Source: an uncultured Steroidobacter sp.
GTDB taxonomy: Bacteria; Pseudomonadota; Gammaproteobacteria; Steroidobacterales; Steroidobacteraceae
Length of the DNA: 11,218 nt
NCBI GenBank assembly: GCA_946478975.1
Contig: CAMLEO010000239.1
Span: 1-11,218 of the forward strand
Direction of reading: 5' to 3'
A program made the translations under genes and the position numbers. Every line of letters starts with the position of its first letter. Within the stretch, counting starts at the first letter, position 1. The notes beneath the pieces are model-generated. The model ran no database searches. It worked only from the letters and a program-made list of their open reading frames with translations, and had not been told where the DNA came from. Positions 1 through 5,825 of this stretch are shown piece by piece.

Positions 1-351
1 GTGCAGAAGGCGCCGTCTTCGACTGTCGCGGATCTGGCGCAGGCGTTGAAGGAACTGCTGGGGCGGAGCAATGAGATCCAGATCATCGGCACGCGCCACG
101 GCGAGAAACTGTATGAATCGCTGGTCTCGCGCGAGGAGATGGCCCGGGCGCTGGACATGGAGCGCTACTACCGCATCCCGGCCGATTCGCGCGATCTGAA
201 CTACAACAAATATTTCTCCGAGGGCGAGGTCGAGATTTCCAAGATCGACGACTACACATCGCACAACACGCATCGGCTTGATGTCGAGGGCGTCAAGCGC
301 CTGCTGCGCACGCTGCCGCTGGTGCAAGAGGCGTTGAATGCAAAAGCTTAA
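1..351 (+). CDS. wbjB: UDP-GlcNAc 4,6-dehydratase/5-epimerase, WbjB/FnlA/CapE type (3' end only)
   Basis: Only the C-terminal 116 residues are present. The reading frame is open at the left edge and the GTG at position 1 is read as an internal valine, because relatives carry a VQKAP segment well inside the protein. Visible family marks are QKAPSSTVADLA, GTRHGEKLYESL (residues 31-42), a REEM helix, the DLNYNKYF segment and a SHNTHRLDVEGVK tail. These match what I recall of E. coli FnlA and Pseudomonas WbjB. The family is a soluble short-chain dehydrogenase that takes UDP-GlcNAc through 4,6-dehydration and epimerisation, the first step to UDP-L-FucNAc. The Rossmann fold and catalytic residues lie outside the window. 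The stop overlaps the start of the next gene by 14 bases, so the two are probably co-translated. The family call is firm; intactness upstream is unknown. Confidence 0.88.
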   Translation: MQKAPSSTVADLAQALKELLGRSNEIQIIGTRHGEKLYESLVSREEMARALDMERYYRIPADSRDLNYNKYFSEGEVEISKIDDYTSHNTHRLDVEGVKRLLRTLPLVQEALNAKA

Positions 352-1468
352 AGTGATGACGGTCGTCGGCACGCGACCGGAGATCATTCGTCTGTCCCGG
401 GTCATGGCGCTGCTCGATGCACACACCGAGCACACCATCGTGCACACCGGGCAGAACTACGATTACGAACTCAACGAGGTGTTCTTCAGCGACCTCGGCA
501 TTCGCAAGCCGGATGCGTTTCTACAGGCCGCCGGGGCGAGCGCAGCCGAGACCATCGGCAAGGTGATCATCGCGGTGGATGAGGTGCTGCAGAAGTTCGC
601 TCCGCAGGCGCTGCTGCTGCTGGGCGATACCAACAGCTGCCTGGCTGCGATCGCGGCCAAGAGGCGCAAGATTCCGGTGTTTCACATGGAGGCGGGCAAC
701 CGTTGTTTCGATTTCCGCGTGCCTGAAGAAATCAACCGGCGCATCGTCGATCACGTCTCGGACATCAATCTCACTTATAGCGAGATAGCCCGGCAGTATC
801 TGCTGCGCGAAGGCCTGCCGGCGGACCAGGTGATCTGTACCGGCAGCCCGATGCGGGAGGTGATCGAACACTATCGACCTCGCATCGAGGCATCGGATGT
901 TTTATCGCGTCTGCAGTTGCGCGAGGGCCAGTACTTCGTAGTGAGCTTCCATCGCGAAGAGAACGTCGATTCGCCGGAGAACCTGCAGCGCTTTTTCCAG
1001 ATGCTGACCACGCTCGCGGAGAAGTATGCGGAGCCCATCGTGGTATCGACTCACCCGCGCACGCGCAATCGCATCGAGGCGCTGGGCGGCATGGTGCATC
1101 CGCAGATCCGCTTCCTCAAGCCATTCGGGTTTCTCGATTACATCAAGCTGCAGACTCGGGCGCACTGCGTGTTGTCCGACAGCGGCACCATTACCGAGGA
1201 ATCGTCGATCTTGAATTTCCCGGCCATCAACCTGCGCGAAGTGCACGAGCGGCCGGAGGGTTTCGAAGAGGCTGCCGTGATGTTCACCGGGCTCGATACA
1301 GCTTCGGTGCTCCAGGCTCTGGAAATCATTGCGACCCAGCCGCGCGGTGATGAACGGTTGCTGAAGATGGTCAACGATTACGCGCCCGCCAACGTTTCTC
1401 ACAAAGTGCTGCGGATCATTCAGAGCTACACCGGCTTCGTAAACCGGCGCGTCTGGCGCAAACCGTAA
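338..1468 (+). CDS. wbjD: UDP-N-acetyl sugar 2-epimerase, WbjD/FnlC/CapG type (UDP-L-FucNAc synthesis)
   Basis: This 376-residue protein has the full length of the WecB/WbjD family and closely resembles FnlC from its first residues (KLKVMTVVGTRPEIIR). Family marks in order are GTRPE (11-15), HTGQNYDYE (36-44), GDTNS (96-100), HMEAGNRCF (116-124), VPEE (128-131), TGSP (168-171), HREENVDS (205-212), THPRTRNR and SDSGTITEESS. By position, D97, E118, E131 and H205 correspond to the catalytic acidic residues and histidine of WecB. In the known pathway this enzyme inverts C2 of UDP-2-acetamido-2,6-dideoxy-L-talose to give UDP-L-FucNAc in the cytoplasm. The ATG at 338 is preceded by a weak AGAGG at 327-331 inside the upstream gene. 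In the fnl, cap and wbj clusters I know, a reductase gene (wbjC/fnlB) sits between these two genes; here it does not. A generic UDP-GlcNAc 2-epimerase is the alternative, but sequence detail and context favour WbjD. Confidence 0.9.
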   Translation: MQKLKVMTVVGTRPEIIRLSRVMALLDAHTEHTIVHTGQNYDYELNEVFFSDLGIRKPDAFLQAAGASAAETIGKVIIAVDEVLQKFAPQALLLLGDTNSCLAAIAAKRRKIPVFHMEAGNRCFDFRVPEEINRRIVDHVSDINLTYSEIARQYLLREGLPADQVICTGSPMREVIEHYRPRIEASDVLSRLQLREGQYFVVSFHREENVDSPENLQRFFQMLTTLAEKYAEPIVVSTHPRTRNRIEALGGMVHPQIRFLKPFGFLDYIKLQTRAHCVLSDSGTITEESSILNFPAINLREVHERPEGFEEAAVMFTGLDTASVLQALEIIATQPRGDERLLKMVNDYAPANVSHKVLRIIQSYTGFVNRRVWRKP

Positions 1469-1473
1469 TGCCG

Positions 1474-1515
1474 GGCGCGGAACTTTCGGCGGCCGGCTGC
1501 ACCGCGCCTGTTTCC
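1474..1515 (+). terminator. Weak terminator candidate after wbjD
   Basis: A perfect 7-bp inverted repeat (GGCGCGG at 1474-1480, CCGCGCC at 1502-1508) starts five bases after the wbjD stop. It is followed by a short TGTTT run (1509-1513). The 21-base loop is long but holds further GC-rich self-complementary sequence. The U-tract is poor, so the terminator role is an inference from position. Confidence 0.3.
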
Positions 1516-1563
1516 GAGTAGCGACATGTATCGCGGATCAGCAAATTAACATTGCAGACTGAA

Positions 1564-1603
1564 TTGACTTGCATATTTCTATTTGTATCGGCTCGGTTAC
1601 AAT
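1564..1603 (+). promoter_or_regulatory. Candidate promoter for wecA
   Basis: An AT-rich island in an otherwise GC-rich gap holds a TTGACT (1564-1569, -35-like) and a TACAAT (1598-1603, five of six -10 bases). They are 28 bp apart, too far to be one standard sigma-70 promoter. Either TACAAT works with a poor -35, or TTGACT pairs with the weak TATCGG at 1586-1591 (16 bp spacing). A start near 1600-1610 would leave a leader of about 90 bases before wecA. This is base composition plus partial motifs only. Confidence 0.3.
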
Positions 1604-1620
1604 ACGGCCCCTGCCGGCGA

Positions 1621-1690
1621 GGACCGCGAAAAGGGTGGATCTGCCCTTGGCGCTAGTTCGAATTACAGCGTCATAACCGGCGCACAAGGA
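1621..1690 (+). promoter_or_regulatory. wecA mRNA leader with GGA-loop hairpin and ACAAGGA ribosome-binding site
   Basis: AAGGA at 1686-1690 lies six bases before the ATG at 1697 and is the ribosome-binding site that fixes the wecA start. It is part of ACAAGGA (1684-1690), identical to the core of the published CsrA/RsmA binding consensus (ACARGGA). Upstream, a 5-bp hairpin (AAGGG 1631-1635, CCCTT 1644-1648) exposes GGA at 1637-1639 in its 8-base loop, and another GGA lies at 1621-1623. The ribosome-binding role is likely. CsrA control is an inference. Confidence 0.4.
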
Positions 1691-1696
1691 AAATTC

Positions 1697-2800
1697 ATGC
1701 CTGGCAAAATTCTGGGCCTCGTACTGCCGCTGCTAGTGACGATCCTTTTCATGTTCGCGCTGCGGCCGCTGGCCCGGAGCGTAGGTCTGATTGATCGACC
1801 GGGTGGGCGGAAAATGCACATCGGCGACATCCCCGTCATCGGCGGCATGGCGATGTTCGTCGGCTTTCTCATTAGTAGCATCTATAGCTATCAGGTCTTC
1901 CCCGACTATCCGTACCTGATTGCCGGTCTGGCAGTACTCGTGTTCATCGGGGTACTCGACGATCGCTTCGACCTCCCGGCTCCAGTGCGCTTCATCGGTC
2001 AGACGTGTGCGGCGCTGCTGATGGTAGGTGGTGCCAATTTGGTAGTAACCAACATCGGCAGAGTGTTCTTCGGAGGCGTGGTGGACCTCGGCTGGCTGTC
2101 CGATATTTTCACGATCGTCATCGTGCTCACCGCCATCAACGCATTCAACATGTTCGACGGCAGCGATGGCGTCGCTGGCATCCAGGCCCTGATGGGACTG
2201 GTGTTCATGGGGTTCGCATGCATCATGGGCGGCAACATGACCCCGATTCCCCTGATCGTCAGCATGATCGGCTGCCTCGTGGGCTTCCGGGTTTTCAACT
2301 GGCCGTCGAAACGGACGAAGTCGGTCCGCGCCTTCATGGGCGATGCCGGCAGCATCATGCTCGGCTTTCTGCTGGCGTGGCTCGCGATCGATCTATCACA
2401 GAGTTCCGGAGCGGTTTTCAGCCCGGTGGTGGTGCTGTGGATTTTCGCGCTGCCGATTTTTGACCTGTTCAGCAGCATGCTGCGCCGGGTGCTGAACGGC
2501 CTGTCGCCGTTCCATGGAGATTCGGATCACCTGCATCACGTGCTTCGCCGCCATGGCCTGAGCTCGCGCAAGGTTGCACAGACCGTCCTGTTGGGGGCAT
2601 CGGTCAGCGCCGCAATCGGGGTCGGCGGATATCGCTTCGGCGTCCCGGACGGCGTGTTGTTTTTCGGCTGGCTCGTCACCGGCGTGATCTATCACATCAT
2701 ATTCGGCAGCAGCCTGGTCCTGGGTCGTCGCACCACACCGTCGACTGATCCGGGACTTTTGCCCAACGCCGCCTGGCTCGGGCGGCAGCGTCGCCGCTAG
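1697..2800 (+). CDS. wecA: Undecaprenyl-phosphate sugar-1-phosphate transferase, WecA/WbpL family
   Basis: This polytopic membrane enzyme moves a HexNAc-1-phosphate from its UDP form to undecaprenyl phosphate on the cytoplasmic face, starting O-antigen or similar glycan synthesis. From ATG 1697 it is 367 residues, the same length as E. coli WecA, with about ten hydrophobic segments. Motifs in order: PGGRKMH and IPVIGG near residues 35-50; LDDRFD (87-92), the Mg-binding Asp pair; NAFNMFDGSDGVAG (148-161), the catalytic Asp loop; FMGDAGS (213-219); HGDSDHLHH (273-281), the cytoplasmic His-rich loop. The frame is open back to an ATG at 1583. I reject that start because 1697 has a clean AAGGA at good spacing, the extra 38 residues are not family-like, and the TACAAT motif would then lie inside the gene. 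The donor sugar (GlcNAc, QuiNAc or FucNAc) cannot be read from sequence. The C-terminus ends in a basic RRR tail. Confidence 0.9.
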   Translation: MPGKILGLVLPLLVTILFMFALRPLARSVGLIDRPGGRKMHIGDIPVIGGMAMFVGFLISSIYSYQVFPDYPYLIAGLAVLVFIGVLDDRFDLPAPVRFIGQTCAALLMVGGANLVVTNIGRVFFGGVVDLGWLSDIFTIVIVLTAINAFNMFDGSDGVAGIQALMGLVFMGFACIMGGNMTPIPLIVSMIGCLVGFRVFNWPSKRTKSVRAFMGDAGSIMLGFLLAWLAIDLSQSSGAVFSPVVVLWIFALPIFDLFSSMLRRVLNGLSPFHGDSDHLHHVLRRHGLSSRKVAQTVLLGASVSAAIGVGGYRFGVPDGVLFFGWLVTGVIYHIIFGSSLVLGRRTTPSTDPGLLPNAAWLGRQRRR

Positions 2801-2804
2801 TTTC

Positions 2805-2835
2805 CCGCGCCGGGTTTGATACCATCCCGGCGCGG
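2805..2835 (+). repeat. Strong hairpin just after wecA
   Basis: A perfect 10-bp inverted repeat, CCGCGCCGGG (2805-2814) and CCCGGCGCGG (2826-2835), encloses an 11-base loop and begins four bases after the wecA stop. No T-run follows on either strand, so it is not a standard intrinsic terminator. It could stabilise the 3' end of wecA mRNA, cause a pause or terminate weakly. Confidence 0.6.
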
Positions 2836-2847
2836 CGAGATTCTGCA

Positions 2848-2866
2848 AACGCAGTCACCCTGCGTT
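2848..2866 (+). repeat. Second hairpin in the wecA-wbpM gap
   Basis: AACGCAG (2848-2854) and CTGCGTT (2860-2866) form a perfect 7-bp stem with a 5-base loop. It lies 12 bases after the first hairpin and 56 bases before wbpM, with no U-tract. I see no convincing promoter between the hairpins and wbpM. Confidence 0.45.
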
Positions 2867-2922
2867 GATCGTCCATCGCACGGCTCGCCGCAAGGCACCG
2901 AGTCCGCAACCAAGGCGGGCGC

Positions 2923-4845
2923 ATGAGGAACCTGTCTCGGTCCACCAAGCGCCTCGTAATGCTGACCGCGGATGTCATTGGCATTCCGCTGATGTCATGG
3001 CTGGCGCTCTCGCTTTGCATCGGTGCTGGTGAGTTTCAAGCCAGCAGCGCGCGGTGGACTTACGCCGCATTATTACTCACCAGTATCCCAGTTTTCCTGC
3101 GCATGGGCCTGTATCGCGCGGCATTGCGCTACCTCGGCCATCGTGCAGTGATTGCAGTCGTCACAGGCGCCACTGTTTCGGTTGTTTTGCTGGCCCTTGT
3201 GATCACGATCTGGCCGCAGCCCGACGTGCCTTTGTCGGCGCTGCCGATCTACTGGGCGTTCGTTCTCATCTATGTCGGCGGCACTCGCTACGTCGCCCGC
3301 ACCGCGCTCAATTACCGTTTCTACACAGGTGCTGCTCGCGTCGTCATTTATGGCGCGGGTGAAGCGGGGCAGATGTTGGCCGCCGGCCTGTCGCAGAGTG
3401 GGCAATATCAGCCGATCGGATTCATCGACGACAACCCCGCTCTCCACGGCAGCATCGTTTATGGTCTGGAGGTGTTTCCGCGTTCCGAGTTGCCGCGGCT
3501 GGTGAATAAAGAAGGAGTGCGCACCGTGCTGCTGGCCTTGCCCTCGCTGACGCGGCGGCAGCGGCAGGAAATCATCAAGGTCATCGAACCGTTGTGCGTG
3601 CTGGTGCAGACCGTACCGGATCACAGCGACATTCTTACGGGCAGCGCCAGAGTGCAGGAACTACGCGATGTTCATCCAGGTGACCTGCTCGGTCGGGACC
3701 CGGTGCCGCCGGATCCAAAACTGCTGGACGCCTGCATTCGCACCAAGGTGGTGATGGTCACCGGCGCCGGCGGTTCCATCGGTTCGGAGCTGTGCAGACA
3801 AATCGTGCGGCTGCGGCCTGCGCACCTGGTGCTGTTCGAGCGCTCGGAACTGGCGCTGTACGAAATCGAGCGTGCACTGCGTGCATTACTGGCGCAGGAA
3901 AATCTTGCCGTCGATGTGGTGGCCTTGCTGGGCGATGTCCATCATCGTCAACGCGTCAAAGAAGTGCTGCAGCTTTATTCGGTGCAGACGGTCTATCACG
4001 CGGCCGCCTACAAACATGTGCCGCTGGTCGAACATAACGTTGTCGAAGGAATTTACAACAATGTGTTCGGCACCTGGCACGCAGCTGAGATGGCCTTGGA
4101 ATCGCGCGTGGAAACATTCGTGCTGATCTCTACTGACAAGGCGGTGAATCCCACGACGGTGATGGGAGCGAGCAAGCGCTTCGCGGAATTGGCGCTGCAG
4201 GCGCTGCAAACGCGCACGACTCACACGCGATTCTGCATGGTTCGCTTCGGCAACGTGCTCGGCTCTTCAGGCTCGGTGGTCCCTTTATTCCGTGAGCAGA
4301 TCGCACGCGGCGGTCCCGTCACCGTCACCCATCCGAACGTCATGCGCTACTTCATGACTATTCCCGAAGCGGCGCAGCTCGTCCTGCACGCGGGCTCGAT
4401 GAGCAAGGGGGGCGAGGTGTTCATGCTGGAGATGGGCAAGCCGGTGCGTGTCGCGGATCTCGCCAAGCGAATGATCAATCTGCTTGGATTGACGGTGCGC
4501 GACGAGGAGCATCCGGACGGCGATATCGAAATCGTTTACACCGGTCTGCGCCCGGCAGAAAAGTTGTTCGAGGAACTCTCCACCGGCAGCAGTATCGCGC
4601 GCACCCAACATCCGAAAGTACTTCACGCGAGGGAGCGTTTGCTGCCGTGGGACCAGGTGCGCGATGTGCTCGAGGAGCTATCCTCGGCGCTGAACCGCTT
4701 CGATTGCGAGCGAGCTCGGCAGTTGTTGATGCGTACGGTCGCCGAATATACGCCGAGCGGCGACATTCAAGATTTGGTGTGGGCGCGCAAGACGACAGGC
4801 ACGAACACGCAAGTGACCAACGTTGCGCCCTCACAGGCACGTTGA
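2923..4845 (+). CDS. wbpM: Membrane-anchored UDP-GlcNAc 4,6-dehydratase, WbpM/PglF/CapD long type
   Basis: The 640-residue length fits the long dehydratases (WbpM about 665). Residues 1-130 hold about four membrane segments. A first nucleotide-binding domain follows (YGAGEAGQMLA, 143-153), then the linker DLLGRDPV (254-261), then the catalytic short-chain dehydrogenase domain: VTGAGGSIGSEL (279-290), GDVHHRQRV, HAAAYKHVP (359-367), STDKAVNPT (403-411), VMGASK (413-418), RFGNVLGSSGSVVPLF and GLRPAEKLFEEL. Met414 occupies the place of the usual tyrosine, four residues before Lys418. This is the Ser-Met-Lys triad reported for WbpM, so it is a family mark, not damage. The product would be UDP-2-acetamido-2,6-dideoxy-D-xylo-4-hexulose, precursor of D-QuiNAc, D-FucNAc or bacillosamine. 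AAGG at 2912-2915 supports the ATG. Pairing with a WecA-type transferase is typical of O-antigen loci. No aminotransferase or reductase to use the product is in the window. Confidence 0.93.
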   Translation: MRNLSRSTKRLVMLTADVIGIPLMSWLALSLCIGAGEFQASSARWTYAALLLTSIPVFLRMGLYRAALRYLGHRAVIAVVTGATVSVVLLALVITIWPQPDVPLSALPIYWAFVLIYVGGTRYVARTALNYRFYTGAARVVIYGAGEAGQMLAAGLSQSGQYQPIGFIDDNPALHGSIVYGLEVFPRSELPRLVNKEGVRTVLLALPSLTRRQRQEIIKVIEPLCVLVQTVPDHSDILTGSARVQELRDVHPGDLLGRDPVPPDPKLLDACIRTKVVMVTGAGGSIGSELCRQIVRLRPAHLVLFERSELALYEIERALRALLAQENLAVDVVALLGDVHHRQRVKEVLQLYSVQTVYHAAAYKHVPLVEHNVVEGIYNNVFGTWHAAEMALESRVETFVLISTDKAVNPTTVMGASKRFAELALQALQTRTTHTRFCMVRFGNVLGSSGSVVPLFREQIARGGPVTVTHPNVMRYFMTIPEAAQLVLHAGSMSKGGEVFMLEMGKPVRVADLAKRMINLLGLTVRDEEHPDGDIEIVYTGLRPAEKLFEELSTGSSIARTQHPKVLHARERLLPWDQVRDVLEELSSALNRFDCERARQLLMRTVAEYTPSGDIQDLVWARKTTGTNTQVTNVAPSQAR

Positions 4846-4955
4846 GGTGGCGCGCATTAACACAGTCTGATGGTGCAGAAACGCTGCATTTCTGGCGAAA
4901 GTCGTCGTTAACAGCAGTCCTGCGCGCGTTCGCTGCCCGCATCATGCGTCCCGAA

Positions 4956-5062
4956 GGCAATGGAAATGCCCGCGGTCCGGACAGCTCCCCACCCCCTGAC
5001 GGACCGGCTCAGGACGATTCCCACCTGAGTCAGCAGCGGAGCACAGGACGTGCTCCGCTGCT
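4956..5062 (+). ncRNA. Candidate structured RNA: four adjacent stem-loops with GGA motifs
   Basis: Four stem-loops lie almost end to end in the 302-base gap after wbpM. H1: GGCA 4956-4959 with TGCC 4967-4970, loop ATGGAAA. H2: CGGTCCG 4973-4979 with CGGACCG 5000-5006, with an inner CAG/CTG pair. H3: GCTCAGG 5007-5013 with CCTGAGT 5024-5030 (one GU). H4: the 13-bp terminator 5032-5062 with loop AGGAC. GGA occurs six times in these 107 bases: in the loops of H1 and H4, at the stem-loop edges of H2 and H3, and paired at 5001-5003 and 5038-5040. This recalls RsmY/RsmZ/CsrB-type RNAs that titrate CsrA, but I find no clear promoter, no GacA-like palindrome and no homologue I recognise. It may instead be a 3' UTR or tandem terminators. 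A GTCCGGAC palindrome (4975-4982) could compete with H2. Confidence 0.25.
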
Positions 5063-5067
5063 TCTTT
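5032..5067 (+). terminator. Intrinsic terminator upstream of vapBC
   Basis: A perfect 13-bp stem (5032-5044 with 5050-5062) closes a 5-base AGGAC loop and runs into TTCTTT (5062-5067). Stem strength, short loop and pyrimidine tract are what an intrinsic terminator needs. It would end transcription from wbpM, or from the RNA candidate, before the toxin-antitoxin pair. Confidence 0.75.
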
Positions 5068-5122
5068 CACAGTTTGCGGCTTTGCTCGGTATCTACGGAC
5101 TGCGGGCGCGGACAATCTGTCC
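5066..5122 (+). promoter_or_regulatory. Candidate vapBC promoter and operator
   Basis: The inverted repeat GGACA-ATC-TGTCC (5110-5122) lies 25 bases before the vapB start. That is where ribbon-helix-helix antitoxins commonly bind to repress their own operon. A TTCACA (5066-5071) and TATCTA (5090-5095), 18 bp apart, could be a weak sigma-70 promoter whose start would fall close to the repeat. The repeat is certain; both roles are inferred. Confidence 0.35.
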
Positions 5123-5147
5123 GATGCAGTGACTACCATGCCTGCCA

Positions 5148-5396
5148 ATGCGAATCACACTGGAGCTCGATGCCGCCGTAGTGGCTGCTGCGAAGAAGAT
5201 CGCTCGCACGCGCGGGCAGACTCTCGGCGCAGCGATATCGGATCTGGCGCGCAAAGGTTTGGAGAACGAACGGCAGGTGGGGCAGCGCGAGCGTGGCGCA
5301 TTTCCAGTGTTCGAAGTGCCGCCCGACGCAGAGGCCCTGACAGTGCAGGGCGTCCAGGCCATCATCAATCATGAAGGGCTATCTGCTCGACGCTAA
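5148..5396 (+). CDS. vapB: VapB-like ribbon-helix-helix antitoxin
   Basis: This 82-residue protein opens with a strand-like MRITLELD followed by two helices (about 8-21 and 25-40, containing AAVVAAAKKIARTRGQTLGAAISDLARKGL), the plan of a ribbon-helix-helix DNA-binding domain. The C-terminal half (FPVFEVPPDAEALTVQGVQAII) is the less ordered part that in VapB proteins wraps the toxin. Its end overlaps the toxin gene by 26 bases, the usual antitoxin-first arrangement. It should neutralise the VapC nuclease and, with it, repress the operon through the palindrome just upstream. No good Shine-Dalgarno sequence precedes the ATG at 5148, but the RHH fold begins at once, so the start is sound. The family is assigned from fold pattern and partner, not a specific close relative. 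Confidence 0.82.
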   Translation: MRITLELDAAVVAAAKKIARTRGQTLGAAISDLARKGLENERQVGQRERGAFPVFEVPPDAEALTVQGVQAIINHEGLSARR

Positions 5397-5787
5397 TGTG
5401 CTGATCGCACTCGCCTGGCCCAACCATACCGAGCACGAGCGCGTGCAGGAATGGTTCGCGCGCGAGCGAGGCAAAGGCTGGGCGACTTGTATCGTCACGC
5501 AGCTTGCTTTCATTCGCGTGTCCTGCAACCCGACCGTGCCTCATCACGTTTCGCCGTCGGTGGCGCAACGTTACTTAGGTGAGATCACTTCGTTGCCGGA
5601 TCATTCGTTTTGGTGTGAGCCCGTGCAGGGCTATGCGAACGCGGCGTTCGCGCGCACGTTGCCGAACATGGCGAATGCGTCAGTGACGGATGCGTATCTC
5701 GCAACGCTGGCGCTGATCCACAGCGGCAAGCTGGCGACGTTGGATGAGCAACTCGCGCAGGCGTTCGAGAGCGTGGTGGTGGTTTGA
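5371..5787 (+). CDS. vapC: VapC-like PIN-domain ribonuclease toxin
   Basis: This 138-residue PIN-domain protein is of the VapC type, whose members cleave tRNA or rRNA and halt translation when free of antitoxin. Conserved sites are LLDANVLIAL with Asp7, then WATCIVTQLAFIRVSCNP (37-54), TDAYLATLAL with Asp107, and KLATLDEQL with Asp125. The second metal-binding acidic residue, usually Glu at the T-E-x-x-F/Y position, is Gln44 here. I believe some members of this subgroup carry Gln there, so loss of activity should not be assumed. The start is inside vapB and has no strong ribosome site, so translation is likely coupled. A 13-bp hairpin follows eight bases after the stop. The pair has no evident link to polysaccharide synthesis and looks like a small inserted module. 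The target RNA cannot be told from sequence. Confidence 0.87.
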   Translation: MKGYLLDANVLIALAWPNHTEHERVQEWFARERGKGWATCIVTQLAFIRVSCNPTVPHHVSPSVAQRYLGEITSLPDHSFWCEPVQGYANAAFARTLPNMANASVTDAYLATLALIHSGKLATLDEQLAQAFESVVVV

Positions 5788-5794
5788 ATGCTGA

Positions 5795-5825
5795 CGCCGC
5801 GGGCCGTTCATCACGGCCCGCGGCG
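5795..5825 (+). terminator. Hairpin after vapC, possible terminator
   Basis: A perfect 13-bp GC-rich stem (5795-5807 with 5813-5825) closes a 5-base TCATC loop right after the vapC stop. There is no T-run on either side, so it lacks half of the standard terminator signal. It has the same stem and loop lengths as the terminator before vapB but a different sequence. Confidence 0.5.

Noticed and set aside
1583..1696. Longer wecA form starting at ATG 1583
   Set aside because: The extra 38 residues are not like the family, the ATG lacks a ribosome site, and 1697 has AAGGA at six bases and gives exactly the usual length.
4874..4894. Small hairpins right after the wbpM stop (TGCAG/CTGCA, CAGAAA/TTTCTG)
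   Set aside because: They are short and mutually exclusive, and a much better terminator lies at 5032-5067.
4647..5132. 161-codon plus-strand frame over the end of wbpM and the following gap
   Set aside because: It starts inside wbpM in another frame and runs through the intrinsic terminator; a shortened form from ATG 4944 has no ribosome site or family motif.
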